A stretch of 64,000 bases of DNA from Diphasiastrum complanatum. Its lineage: Eukaryota; Streptophyta; Lycopodiopsida; Lycopodiales; Lycopodiaceae. The notes below the pieces were generated by a model. That model saw only the letters and a list, made by a program, of their open reading frames with translations. It was not told where the DNA came from and did not search any database. The DNA lies in NCBI GenBank assembly GCA_029204225.1, contig CM055112.1, positions 26,394,795-26,458,794 on the forward strand. Direction: 5' to 3'. Shown in pieces: positions 1-11,118 of this stretch (the first letter of the stretch is position 1; each line of letters begins with the position of its first letter). Position numbers and translations under genes: made by a program.

Positions 1-225
1 CATGATTATGTACTCAGAATCAAGTCTCTAAATAGAGAGTTGGCTTCCATTGGAGAGAAGATTCATGATGGAGAGCTTGTACAAATTGTCCTTAATGGTC
101 TAGGAGATGACTTTGCAAATTTGGTCCAAAATTTTGCCATACAAGACAATTGCCAACTATAGAAAGACTTCATAGTGTATTAGTGGCTGAAGAGTGTAGG
201 ATGCTCCATGCAAAATCTAGGATGA
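1..225 (+). pseudogene. Copia gag fragment
   Basis: In frame 1 the translation reads as the middle of a plant Copia Gag (UBN2 / Retrotran_gag_2 type). It contains the pattern LNRELASIGEKIHDGELVQ followed by a leucine-rich NGLGDDFANLVQ stretch. The same block occurs in the gags at 2723, 13278 and 17050 (minus). It starts at the window edge and breaks into stop codons after about 165. It is a decayed fragment with no start, zinc knuckle or downstream protease. Confidence 0.75.
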
Positions 226-535
226 TGCTAGTATGATCTTTATGGTGTTATTGTGCTTAGGAGATAAAAAAATACATGTGTAGGGCATCCCACACGTTTG
301 AATTCAGCACCTATTTATAAAACTGTGAGGATACCGCAATCTAGTACCACAACCCTTCGTAATGACTGACATTGGTCGGTTCAGCTTCGCATAGAGACCG
401 CATGGAAACCACAATTGACGACCTTGCGGTCACTTATGAATTGTTCGACTTCCTCCCGAATATGACTAAACATCACTAACCTAACAACTTTAACTTCGTA
501 ACATCGATTACTCTAAGATGACTTCTCCCGATTCA
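226..535. other. Non-coding gap, unrecognised
   Basis: No reading frame or familiar repeat is visible. It contains a weak CACACG motif near 290 like the one seen in several LTRs of this window, so it may be decayed LTR sequence. That assignment is a guess. Confidence 0.4.
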
Positions 536-2722
536 CCAGAATTACGTTCATAAAGAACAAGTCTAAAGCATTCAATTGCTTCAAAGAGTTCAAACAATCT
601 GCTGAGAACCAAACTAATCAAAGAATCAAGACCTTGTTGTCTGATTAAGGGGGGAGTACTTATCTAATAAAATGGTGGACTACCTATCATCGTATGGCGT
701 GCACCATTAGTTCACAACCAGCTACACTTCGCAGTCTCTACTGCTTGTTATCTACAAAACTATTTAAACACCAAGGCAGTCGACTCCTAAACACCATTTG
801 AAACCTACTATGGCTACAAACCAAGCCTGAAATATCTACGAGTGTTTGGATGTGTCTGTTATGCACAAACTCCATCTAATCTAAGAAAGAAGTTATACCC
901 AGTAAGATATAAATATATCTTTATCGGCTATTCAACATCGTATAAGGCATATCGCATTTATGATGTTGAAATTAGTTAGATCTCAGTTAGTTGCGACATT
1001 GTCTTCCCTCGAAGACAAGTTCTACGATTTCAAGCAGAAACATGAAATGCAGGAGTTTGTGCCAACAACTCTATTTACCACGATAGGCCCAGACCTACGA
1101 TTGGTCAACCACAAGCTGAAGCTATCCCAGTCATTCACCCCAGGAGAAGCATCTACTCAAGCACTATAGTTTGATGATCTATACGACAACGACAAGAACC
1201 TAATCATTTTGTCCCTCATGCATTCGTCAGCCATGATGAACCTGCCACTATTGCAGAAGCACTGTCAATGTCAGATGCAGACAAATGGAAGTCTGCTATG
1301 GATGCTAAGTACGATTCTTTACTAAAGAACAAGACTTGGAGTCTTGTTAATCCTCCTATAGGTATAAAACCTATGGACTCTAAGTGGCTCTTCAGGCTAA
1401 AGCTTAAGCCAGATGGATCAATATCGAAATGGAAAGCTTGGTTGTTGGTTAAAGGATTTGAGCAAGTCTATGGAATAGATTACACTGACACCTTCGGTCT
1501 AGTGGTAAAGCATCAATCTACTCACACCTTGCTAGCTATAGCTAATATAGAAGACCTAGACATTCACCAGATGGACGTCCAGACAACATTCCTTCATGGA
1601 TATCTACGTATTCATTTATCAACCAAAGGATTACCTCCTTCAAAACCAAGAGCATTTGGTATATAAATTGCATAAGGCCTTAACCAAGCTCCTAGGGCCT
1701 GGTTGTAGCACAATTTCACTTCTTGCTTTGCTGACTCAAATGTATATCTCAGATGCAAAGGGTCAAGCTATGTTATAATAGCATTATATGTTGATGATTC
1801 TTTAATTATTAGCAAATCAAATCAGTTATTGCATGAAGCCAAAAAAAAAATTCATCAGAATTCGAGATGACGGAGTTCATTAACTACTCGGTATGGAAAT
1901 CAACAAAGATCACATGAGCAGAAGGATTATCATAAGCCAAAAACCCTATCTAACCATTGTACTTCACAAATATGGCATGGAGGACTACAAACTGATAGAC
2001 ACACCCATGTATCCAGGATCCAAGCTGTCTAAAGACATGTGCCCCAGAACTCAAGCGGATCAGCAAGAAATGTGTAGATATGTTTATCAATCTGTCATAG
2101 GATCTATAATGTATTCTATGATCTGTACACGACCTGATCTAGCATATGCGGTAAGCAAAGTCTCAATACATGTCCAATTCGGACCTACATCATTGGAAGG
2201 GTCTGCAAAGAGTATTGAAATACATTCAAGCTACGAAGCACTATGCTTTGAGCTATAACGGTAATATAGAAGCTGCACTTTCACTAATCAGTTATTTAGA
2301 TTCAGATTGGGCAGGAGACATGGACACCAGAAAATCCACATCAGGTTACATTTTTTTTCTTGCAAGAGGACCCACTTCATGGAACAATAGAAAGCAGAAA
2401 TGCATTTCATTGTCCTCTACAGAATCTGAATACATTGCAGCTACATCAACAATGAAGGATATAATTTGGCCCAAAAGGTTGCTACAGGATCTGCTCTTTC
2501 AACAGATCGGTTCAACAATACTCCAGTGTGACAATCAAAGTGCATAGCTCTATCTCTGAACTCATGAACTCATAATAGAACTAAATATATAGAAGTTCAA
2601 TTCCATTTTCTTAGAGAGAAAGTTCAGAATAAAGATGTTGTACTAAGTTACTGTCATATCAACAATATGTTGGCTGATATTTTGACAAAGCCATTGTCAA
2701 GGGATAAACATTCTACTAATCT
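536..2722 (+). pseudogene. Copia integrase C-terminus, RT and RNase H, decayed
   Basis: Successive frames give, in order: an integrase fragment (FIKNKSKAFNCFKEFK and onward, 536-960), the integrase-RT linker, the RT N-terminus (1268-1666, with the KARLVVKGFEQ-like and FLHGYL blocks), the RT active-site region with LYVDDSLII near 1785, and RNase H (2170-2547, DSDWAGDMDTRKSTSGY). The C-terminal tail, with an MLADILTKPLS block, ends near 2722. At least four frameshifts and several stops break the frame, so no product is expected. Domain order is that of Ty1/Copia (integrase before RT). The next block at 2723 is the gag of a different copy, so the 3' LTR of this one has been lost or replaced. Confidence 0.85.
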
Positions 2723-3443
2723 TTGAAGAAGATTTATGAGTCCAAGTCCACATCTAGGGTCCTAACCCTAAGGAGGCAAAATTTTCAAAATCTTCAAAAG
2801 AAGGATGAAGGTGCTCATGCTTGTGTTTTGAGAGTTAAAGGTTTGAGTGATGAACTAGCATGCATCAGTGAAAGCATTAAGGATGTGGAGCTTGTTCAAG
2901 TTGTTTTTAATGGCTTGTTGGATGATCATGCTAATTTGGTGCAAAGTTTTGCAATTTAAAAGACATTGCCAAGTATGGAGGATTTGCAATAAATCTTGGT
3001 GAATGAGGAGTTTAGGCTTTTATCAAGAGGAGGATCTACTCTACATCTCAAATTGGAGAGGAGGAGGAAACTATGTTCTCAAAAGGCAAGTTCAAGGGCA
3101 AAGGCAAAAGCAAGTGGTCAAAGGGTCAAGATCAAGGGCTTTCTACTTTTGTTGGCAAGAAGAAAGATAGATCCAAGTTAAAATGCTTTTATTGTGGAGT
3201 CAAAGGGCATTTTGCAAGTGATTGCTTCAAGAAGAAGAGAGATCAACCAATCTAACTCTTGATGAAGATGGCGTTGATGAACAAAATTCAAATGATGCTT
3301 TTGTTATGTCATCTTGCTTGTCGGTTAATCATGGAGATATTGATCCTTCGTGGATTGATAGTGGATCTACATCACATGTGACATTTCATGAGGAGTATTA
3401 TTCATCATTGATGGCATTTGAAGGTGACAAGAAGGTGATGTGA
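2706..3443 (+). pseudogene. Copia gag and protease fragment
   Basis: The order is the C-terminal half of gag (2723-2959), a basic linker, a CCHC zinc knuckle (CFYCGVKGHFASDC, 3181-3240), then the protease start with the catalytic triplet DSGSTSH (near 3355). Frame changes occur at about 2960, 3070 and 3230. The protein is close to the gags at 12965-13733 and 15441-17534 (minus), so it belongs to the same Copia clade. The reading frame stops at 3443, where Gypsy integrase sequence begins. Confidence 0.85.
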
Positions 3444-3673
3444 CACGACCGGTTAGATTATCCAGAATAAAAAAATAAAATGATGCAATTTGGGTAGCGG
3501 TCAACCATCTTACCAAATTGGTGTTTATTTCGATAAAAACTACTATTATGGCTCAAATTTTTGTAGAGCATTTATGAAGGCTATTTGGATTGTCGAGTGA
3601 CATTGTGAGTGATCGTGGTTTGAAATTCAGTGTATTTACTAAATTAGAGATGACTTTTTTAAGGGGAGAAAAG
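3444..3673 (+). pseudogene. Gypsy integrase tail with polypurine tract
   Basis: A degraded frame reads DAIWVAVNHLTKLVFI and later LSSDIVSDRGLKF, the core motifs of Ty3/Gypsy integrase. Most of the domain between them is missing. A polypurine tract (AAGGGGAGAAAAG, 3661-3673) sits directly before a TGTCATGCC LTR start, as expected at the 3' end of a Gypsy element on the plus strand. Confidence 0.75.
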
Positions 3674-4400
3674 TGTCATGCCCACGAAGCTCTAACCTTG
3701 GATTTATATTCCGTAAGGGGATTAGAGGGCCTATATGGACTCATAAACTAGTTTTGATTATGAGGGGTTGGGGCCCTTTGGCATGTATTCATATTTGTTT
3801 TTTTTGTTTCTCTTGTATCATCATCCAAGGCCTTAATTCTTGAAATCACCCTTGTTGGATTTTGTCGTACGCATTTAGGTTTTGCACATTTATATAGTCA
3901 ATCAAAGATTCAACCCCAAACAAAATGCGCCACACGTGACTAGTATCCAGGTGGTTTAAGGGATTTGGCATGAAGGATGTCATACCCCTTAGGAAGGCAT
4001 GGGTAAAACAACTATCAACTAAAGAGAGATAGAATCATATCTTAAGGTGTCATTCAAGTTAAAGCCCTTCACAGCTTGGTTTCTTCCATGGACATTTAAG
4101 ATTTTGCTTCGTTTTCATGGTCAACCATTGAAGATAGTCAAGTGGTGAATTATGCCAGGTTAGAGAAATCAAATATGAAAGTTAAAATAAAATATAAAGA
4201 TCAAATGAAAGCCATATTAAAAAATCGATTTTCTATTTGGAAGGTAAATTGTAAGACTAAAATGTTGTACTTTTTTAAAATTTAAAATTTAATTATTAAG
4301 AATACATAGGATTTTATTTGGAAATAGATGATCTTATTTCCAATTTTAGATTTTGAAAGGTAGCCTTTGGGTATATATTTAGCAGGGAAAGATAATTTAT
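3674..4400 (+). repeat. Gypsy LTR, start defined, end uncertain
   Basis: It begins TGTCATGCCC immediately after the polypurine tract. I found no second copy in the window, so the 3' boundary is open. The interval has no coding sequence and fades into the tandem repeat that starts near 4410. Confidence 0.5.
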
Positions 4401-4409
4401 AAAAGCCTT

Positions 4410-4790
4410 TTAACCTAAAAGTTGGAAGATGGCCCCATAGGGAGGCTCAACATGAAAGTTCAAAGTAACATAGAAAAGCCTTTCAACATGAAAGGTGAAA
4501 GTTAAAGTAGCATATAAAAGCCTTTCAACATGAAAGGTGAAAGTTAAAGTAACATGCAAAAGCCTTTCAACATGGAAGGTGGGCATGCAAGTCAAATTCC
4601 TAGACGGAGGTTCCCTATGTAGGTTCCGAAGGGGGAGCAAACCAAACATGCAAGTTTTTATATGGAATAGACCTTCAACCTGAAGGGTGGCATGCAATTT
4701 AAATTCAAACATGAAAGTTTTGATTATAAAAGCCCTTCAACCTGAAAGGTGGGCATGCAATTGAAATTCCAAGCCTGCCCCCATAGCTAG
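4410..4790. repeat. Tandem repeat with palindromic core
   Basis: Six or more diverged units of roughly 55-65 bp share the core CCTTTCAACATGAAAGG, a 7-bp inverted repeat around ACA, followed by a GTGAAAGTTAAAGTAACAT-like spacer. The best-conserved units lie at 4475-4585. The minus-strand open frame here (4410-4712) is a by-product of the repeat. Confidence 0.75.
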
Positions 4791-4865
4791 GCGATGGCCA
4801 TGTCAGAAAGAGCCGAACCTAAAATGGCCCGGTACAATTTAAGGGTATCTACCGTTGGATTTCGA

Positions 4866-5062
4866 CACCGACGATCAGATTGTGCCACGTCAACACACTT
4901 GCCATGTGGCAAAATCTGAGCGGTTTACCGATGGCACGCGAAGAGTGAAAGGCCTCCAGCGGTGGATTCTCTCGTAGACGTTCAGATCTTGCCACGTTCA
5001 TACGATCCATCAGTGAAAATAGTGCAATTCTCAGGGTCTGACACGTGGCAGAAATCCAAGCG
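4866..5062 (+). promoter_or_regulatory. Putative URGT promoter: G-box/ABRE-like cluster
   Basis: Four related motifs lie in about 160 bp upstream of the transporter gene: GTGCCACGTC near 4890, TTGCCATGTGGCA near 4908, TTGCCACGTT near 4992 and ACACGTGGCA near 5040. Each is accompanied by a CAGATC/AAATC-type half-site, and the units alternate in strand. CACGTG and CCACGT cores are known binding sites for plant bZIP and bHLH factors. Assigning them to this gene is inference from position. Confidence 0.45.
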
Positions 5063-5135
5063 TTTGCGCGTAATTTAGGTCAGGCGTGCCGTTGGGCCTA
5101 TTCCCGGAAGCATATCAATGGAGGAGAAAGCAAAA

Positions 5136-5140
<5 letters not shown>

Positions 5141-5173
<33 letters not shown>
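5141..5173 (+). repeat. (GA)n microsatellite in URGT leader region
   Basis: A run of about 16 GA units followed by CGCGCGAGCG. GA/CT tracts are common in plant core promoters and 5' leaders. Here it lies about 850 bp before the start codon. Confidence 0.8.
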
Positions 5174-5177
<4 letters not shown>

Positions 5178-6016
5178 CGAGCGATCGAAGAAAAAGCTAT
5201 GAAAAAACAGAGAGAGAGTGAGAAAATGGACTATTTCTTGATCCATTTGGCTTTTTCTTGATCCTACAACCTGCTATGGAATCCTTATACCTGGTGCTGT
5301 TCTTGATCTACTGTCTGTTGAGCAAGGCTTGAAGAAAAACAGAAACGTTTTGGTGTTTGTTTTAGTGTTTGAATGTGCTGATCCGCAAGAGTTTTGTCGC
5401 TCATTTTAGCAGTCCTTGCCCAATTCGTGTCCCCATTCTTGACCCTTTCTGGGCTCCAAAGCTTGTGCGTGCTTCGATCTGGGTGCAGAAATTCATGGTG
5501 GATCCTGTTAATTGCGCCTCAGTTTCCCTCAATCCTTTGTATTTTATATTCATTCTATCGGTGGTTAGTAGATGGAGCTTTTAAGCACGCCGCTGGTTTG
5601 GGGATTTTCATCATTATGCCGTTTCACTCAATCTTTGATTGTTACGGAACATGGGTTTTTATGCGTTTCTCATTATGTGCTGTGAATTCGCTTTGTAAGA
5701 CTGAGTTAGTTCTTGAAAGTGTGTTTGTGTTAAGAGTTCTAACCGAATTCCGTACACGTTTTCTTTATTAATGGCCATCTTCACTTCCGTTTAGGTTCCG
5801 TGCCTGGATTCCAGTGATTGTGTAAAATCTTCTCATATTTATTCATCTGCTTAGAATAGCCAGCTATTTGGTCGTTGAGGAATCCGTTGTCGAAGTATTG
5901 AACCTTGGATAGCTGCGTTAGGTTTGGATCGTCAATGTGTTTCTGATCTACTTCTCTGTTTATAACAATCTCAAGCATCCCCCTCCCTCACTCCTTTCCG
6001 GTTGCTTGGAGTTGCC
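5174..6016 (+). other. URGT 5' leader, possibly with an intron
   Basis: No conserved protein is encoded here. Short upstream ATG frames (for example 5369-5584 and 5394-5771) have no recognisable content. A cytosine-rich stretch near 5975-6000 precedes the start codon. A leader intron is possible but I cannot place its ends, and the transcription start is not determined. Confidence 0.4.
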
Positions 6017-8114
6017 ATGGCGTCTGAAAAGAAGAATGCTGTGTCGGATGTTGGAGCTTGGGCGATGAATGTGATCAGCTCTGTGGGGATCATTATGGCT
6101 AACAAACAAGTTATGTCCGACCAAGGATACGACTTTCGCTTTGGTAAGACTTAGAATTTATCTTAGGAGCTGTCGACCTGGAATTCAGCCCATCTTAGGA
6201 GTTGCTTCGTGTTGTTCATACCAAAACTTTTAGCACTGTTTTCTATTCTTTCTGCTTTACGGCGTTTAGGCTGCAATTGTTAGGCAATTCGTGTTCAATT
6301 TGTTTTCGTAATTAGGAAAGCTTGTCACAAAGAAAATTTCTATAACATATAAAAACTCAATGTTTTTAAGTCAAAACCAGATTTGCCTTGTGGATTTTTC
6401 ATCCAACAGAAATTCTAGACTTATCGTGTGTAGAAATTTCTTCCCATTCTGAGCTTTAGACATGTCGCTATCATGTTAATTCTCACCAACTTGATTTGAT
6501 TGTTTCAGCGACTACATTGACGGCCCTCCACTTCACACTTACAGCCTTGGTTGGGTTTGTATCGGCAGCCGCTGGTTACATTCCTTCCAAGCATGTCCCT
6601 TTTCAGGATCTCTTTTGGTTCTCTCTTATTGCGAACACCTCTATTGTGGGAATGAATCTTAGCCTCATGCTCAACTCTGTCGGTTTCTATCAGGTCTTCT
6701 TCTATGATCTATGAAGCCTCTTGTTCTGATGTATTTTTTTTTGAAGAATATCAAAATGCGCATCACTAAACTTGCATTTTGAGCTGCTGCAATCCAGGAC
6801 ACCACCCTGAACGTTGTTAGTATTACCGAGTCAAGAAAGATATTCTGTTTCAGTGCGGAAAAACAGAGACCGTAAAAACAGTCTTCGGTCTTTTCATTTC
6901 TGGATTCTGAATCATGTGGATTGCTGGTTTGTTTTGCAGATAGCCAAATTAAGTATGATACCTGTCGTCTGCGTCCTAGAGTGGATCCTCCACAGTAAGA
7001 CCTACACCAGAGAGGTCAAAACGGCAGTGGTTGTAGTTGTGTTGGGAGTTGGAATTTGCACAGTCACGGATGTGTCAGTAAACTGGAAGGGATCCTTGGC
7101 AGCTTTAGTTGCTGTTATCTCAACTTCTTTGCAACAAATAGTAAGTTGCTTACTTATGCTTGAACTCCATGGGCTTCTGGGTCACTTCTAAGAAGCTCAG
7201 GAAACTGAATGAGTCATTAAAAGAGAGCTTGTCTTTTGTGACAATCGTTTGTTTGTCATTTGCGCAAAGTTGAAACCTGAAATTGAGGATGTTCTTTATG
7301 TTCCAGCTTTCTAATCTTTCCTTTGCATGTAGTTCATAGGTTCTCTACAGAAGAAACACAATATAGGCTCTTTTGACTTGCTCAGCAAGACCGCACCCAT
7401 TCAAGCAGCATCATTGTTGCTACTTGGTCCCTTTGTGGACTACGTTCTTAACGGCCGCAACCTTTTGGAGTATAATCTGACGGCAGGGAGCATTGTAAGT
7501 GTTCTGTCTGTAGGATTTTTTTAGCTGAATCAGTAATACTTTCGGCCTTGAATGGCGTCACATTCTTTCTTAGATTATAATCATAGTAGTAGAAATTGAT
7601 TGAGGCAACCAATTATTTTCTGGGAATTTGGCTTAATCACTCTTCATTGTAGAATGAGCCTATATCTTTAGTACAATGTCATTGTTGGAAATGCATTATG
7701 ATCTTTTCCTGACACTAGTGCTGCTTTCATGTTATTCAGTTCTTCATTGGCCTTTCATGCTTCTTGGCGGTGTTTTGCAACATAAGCCAATATCTATGCA
7801 TTGGTCGATTCTCAGCAGTGTCATTTCAGGTGCTGGGCCACATGAAGACGGTCTGTGTTTTAATCTTAGGCTGGGTCTTATTTGATTCAAGATTGACTGT
7901 CCGTAACATGCTTGGAATGGTCATGGCTGTGGTTGGTATGATTATTTATAGCTGGGCAATTGAAGTGGCAAAAGCTTCTACAAGAGCATCACCCCCAATT
8001 CCGGCTCTGAAGGAAGATAGCTTTGATAATGAGGATGTTTCTTTGCTAAAGAACGATCTTGATTCACAAAACAAAGCAAGAGACATAGAACTTGGAAGGG
8101 AGGTGACAAAATAA
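6017..8114 (+). CDS. URGT: UDP-rhamnose/UDP-galactose transporter (URGT type), five exons
   Basis: A Golgi nucleotide-sugar antiporter of the NST-KT family in the drug/metabolite transporter superfamily. Plant relatives exchange lumenal UMP for UDP-rhamnose or UDP-galactose used in cell-wall polysaccharide synthesis. Coding exons are 6017-6143, 6509-6693, 6940-7140, 7333-7494 and 7740-8114. All introns are GT-AG; only the first splits a codon (Ala43). The product is 349 residues, close to the usual length of about 345. The start lies in GCCATGGCG and opens with [16 protein letters not shown], the N-terminus typical of this clade. Further marks are the [10 protein letters not shown] helix, [31 protein letters not shown] and [14 protein letters not shown], which carries the Lys-Thr pair naming the KT group. 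About ten hydrophobic segments and an acidic cytosolic tail are visible. No disabling mutation is seen. Rhamnose versus galactose preference cannot be read from sequence. Confidence 0.93.
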
Positions 8115-8743
8115 ATGTTTTACACATTTGGCTGCTTAAATATGGACATGAGGCAGCGGTTTTCTATCACTTATGCTGTGCTGCATTGAGAACCGCTGTA
8201 TGAGTTTAAGTTGATAATTCAATCTGCTTGTTGCTCTGGGAAACATGCGTATTTTCCTGCAGTTACTGAACAGACTGTTCCCTCCGGTTTTTGAACCTGA
8301 ACAGTGTGCCATCCTGGAATAACCGAATTTAAGTCAAATTGTAGACACAGAATATATATATGTCAGAATTTCAGGATTTTCCTTCGTATGAGAGGGTGAT
8401 CCTGAGAATTCTTCCTGCTAACATATTGAGAGGAAGCAGAAATTGTGAACCGGGTATGCTACATTCAGAACCGTTTTATGAGTGCATTTAATTGGATGAT
8501 TTAACCTGCTTCATGCTGTAGGAAACATGCGTATTCCCTGCAGCTAGTAATTCTGAACAGACTGTCTCTGGTTTTTGAACCTGAACAGTGTGTCATTCTG
8601 GACTAGCTGAATCTAACTCAGACTCCAGATACTTAGAATCTATCTTAAGTTTTCAGACTTCTTTTTGTATGAGATGGTAATTCTGAGAACTTGTCTAGGA
8701 TCCCTGAGCATGGCCTTTTGAAGACATTTTAACTATGTCTCAA
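8115..8743 (+). repeat. URGT 3' UTR/downstream region with tandem duplication
   Basis: Two diverged copies of about 250 bp lie in direct orientation, unit 1 at about 8172-8430 and unit 2 at about 8455-8710, offset near 280 bp. Shared blocks include GGAAACATGCGTATT, CCTGCAG, GAACAGACTGT and GGTTTTTGAACCTGAACAGT. An AATAAA overlaps the stop codon at 8110-8115. The functional poly(A) site is not evident. Confidence 0.7.
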
Positions 8744-8748
8744 ATCAC

Positions 8749-9002
8749 AGTTAAGAAAAAACAGTTCAAACACCCGACCGGATCAATCACCACAGCACAA
8801 CGTCAAGTGCAACAAGACAAGACAACACAATTACTCTCATCCAACTATATATTCAGCCAATATACAAGTACAAAGATAAAGTTACTTAAAAACACTCAAA
8901 GGGCTCGTAAAAGAAAGACGACCCGATAATTCTAGAACTAAGCACACGTGGTGCTATTGAAATAAGAAAGCATTGTATAAGTCGATCATTGCTATTTTAA
9001 CT
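8749..9002 (-). repeat. 254-bp LTR (3') of Copia half-element A
   Basis: It aligns over its full length with 42983-43236 (about 17 differences by eye) and more distantly with 62586-62847. Termini are AGTTAA and TTAACT instead of TG and CA. A purine tract (minus strand, 9003-9015) abuts its inner edge, which makes it the 3' LTR. The outer flank 8744-8748 is ATCAC. Confidence 0.8.
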
Positions 9003-9963
9003 TTCTTCCTCAATGATCAACGTCTCTCTTTATTTTAGAGTTTACTCTATTCATGGAACATACCTCCATCATAGTATTACAAGTAAAGGCTTTTTACATA
9101 ACCAGATCTAAGTCAAGTTTGGCTCTAGAAGTCTCAAACTTTTTTTTACTTAAAGATTTCGTAAATATATCAGCAACTTGTAACAACGTAGAACAATGTA
9201 CAATATTTATATCTTCAGATTGTAGCTTCTCACGCACAAAGTGATATTTTACCTCGATATGTTCTGTCCTTGCGTGAAAGACAGGATTCTTAGCCAATTG
9301 TATTCCACTTTGACTGTCACAGAAAATAACAGTAGGATTTACTTGCTTCATGCCAATCTCACATAACAACTTACGTAGCCAAACAACTTCCTAGGTAGCA
9401 GAACTTAACGCTTTATATTCGGCTTCTGTAGAAGAAAGAGAAATAGTATCTTGCTTCTTGCTAGACCATGAAAAACAACCGTTACCAAAATTGAAGGCAT
9501 AACTTGTTGTTGACTTTCTATCATCTACATTTCCTGCCCAATTAACGTTAACATAACCCTGCAACTTAGGTAAAACACTTTGTCTTTTGTAGATTAGGCC
9601 AAGGTTAGGTGTACCTTTCATGTACCTCAAAATCCTTTTCGCAGCTTTCCAATGGTCCATAGTGGGTGATGACATGAATTGGCTAATCAAACTTACAGCA
9701 TAGCAGATATCGGGACGAGTAGTCGTAAGATATATCAAACTCCCAACTAGCTGACGGAATAGAGTAACGTCAACATGTGCACTATTATCAATATGAGATA
9801 ATTTCTTACCAGCTTCGCAAGGGGTCATGAAAGGTTTACACTCTATCATGTGAAAATTCTCCAATACCCCGCACACATACTTGTTTTGACATAACCAGAT
9901 ATCACTGCCAGTTTGCCATACTTCGACACCCAAGCAGTAGTGCATAAGATCTAGATCTGTCAC
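9003..9963 (-). pseudogene. Copia RT C-terminal part and RNase H, half-element A
   Basis: On the minus strand it begins at TDLDLMHYCLGVEVW (RT after the YVDD site) and runs through the RT thumb, KRILRYMKGTPNLGL, and RNase H (NVNWAGNVDDRKSTTSYAF, LSSTEAEYKAL). It ends in the integral tail ADIFTKSLSKKKFE. A single stop near 9391 splits the frame; otherwise it is long and open. The sequence is a close relative of 61525-62481. It ends abruptly at 9963, where plus-strand Gypsy sequence starts, so the YVDD-bearing half of RT is missing. Confidence 0.9.
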
Positions 9964-11118
9964 CCTGGAAGAAGTTTAGGAATATGAGGACGAAGATTTC
10001 CTCTGTTATGTCGATCCTGATCGTTTTAAAGCCGCACCAAAAATCCAAGGCACTAGATCCACAAGAGCCTCTAGCGAGCATAGATCTAATCCAAACAATA
10101 GAGCCTGACAAGGCAATACTGTCGTAGGCCGGATGGATACAGTGATAGATGGATCCACAACTAGCATTCCTGTCACAAGAATGTATAGATTGGGACCTAG
10201 CTCAAGACGAGGCTCTTTATAATCTAGGAATCTTGTTATGGGACATTAGCATAAAGATGGTAAAAGATCCTACCCCTAATCCACAATCAAGATCACCAAT
10301 GAACGCCAAGGAAAAAGAGCCAATTACCTTGGATTCTCCACTTAGAGAACCTCTGAAGGAAAAAACTCCAATCACCCTCGTAGATCTGGGTATGAAACCG
10401 TCCAAGAGCATCAAAAAGCTTGATCGTGCTATGAGAAGATTGGGTTTCGACACTCAGCCAATCACCAACCCGCTCTATGAATGTAAGCTCCTACATAAGG
10501 CAAAAACCACTGAGTGGAAGACTAAGAGTGATAAAAGAGGAATCAAGTCTAAGTTGCTGACCGACCAAGAATTGAAAGAGAAGATTTGTCAGGACGTCAT
10601 AGAAGAGCCCAAGCCCGCGCATGACGTACCGCAATACTTCAAGGATTACGAAATGGATGAAGTGATAGTGGTTATGCCTAGGGCTAAAACAGAACCCTTA
10701 GAGGAAACCTCTTAAGGAGCCAATGTGTATGAAGGTCTTGCTCGTACGAAAGACATAGATCTGGCTGAGAAGGGAGAAGAAAGTCGTATGGTATCAGTAG
10801 GGGAGGATGTCGAAGAAGAGGAACTCAAGGATCTCAAGGCACTTCTCCACAAATACCGTGATTGTCTTGCTTGGAATTATGCTGAGCTGAAAGGCATCTC
10901 GCCAGATGTAGTCATTCATACCATTTCACTGGTTGGTGGTGCAAAACCCTCAATCAGTAGAACCTATAGGTCCAATCTACAATATGCCCAGTTGATCCAA
11001 GAAGAATTGAAAAAGATTCTAGATGTAGGATTCATCTATGAGATGGAGCACACTGACTGGGTATCGCCAATTGTGTAGTACCTAGGAAAAAAGAAAAATT
11101 TCAAATCTATGTGGACTA
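9964..11118 (+). pseudogene. Gypsy region between protease and RT, and RT N-terminus
   Basis: An open frame at 10149-10715 (188 residues, lysine-rich, MDPQLAFLSQECIDWDLAQ) matches no domain I know and sits where Gypsy polyproteins have the protease-RT linker. The frame at 10725-11078 is the RT N-terminus: LLHKYRDCLAWNYAEL, then PGISPDVVIH-like, then EELKKILDVGFI and WVSPIV. The next block (VPRKKEKFQIYVDY, with a frame change) is cut at 11118 by an LTR element and resumes at 21684 with KKLNAITNKDHFPLPF. Confidence 0.85.
11114..11118 (+). other. Target-site duplication, left (GACTA)
   Basis: GACTA at 11114-11118 pairs with AACTA at 21679-21683, one mismatch apart, on either side of the TG...CA element 11119-21678. 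Removing the element and one copy restores the Gypsy RT reading frame across VDY-KKLNAI. Confidence 0.75.

Noticed and set aside
5369-5771. Two overlapping upstream frames (71 and 125 codons) before URGT
   Set aside because: No similarity to known proteins and no codon or domain signal; treated as leader or leader-intron sequence.
9003-9963. Integrated pararetrovirus RT
   Set aside because: Domain order, the RNase H tail ADIFTK and the PBS/PPT context all fit Ty1/Copia; no movement or coat protein motif is present.
10149-10715. A host gene of 188 codons
   Set aside because: It lies in frame order between Gypsy protease-type and RT sequence and is lysine-rich as such linkers are; no independent evidence of a gene.
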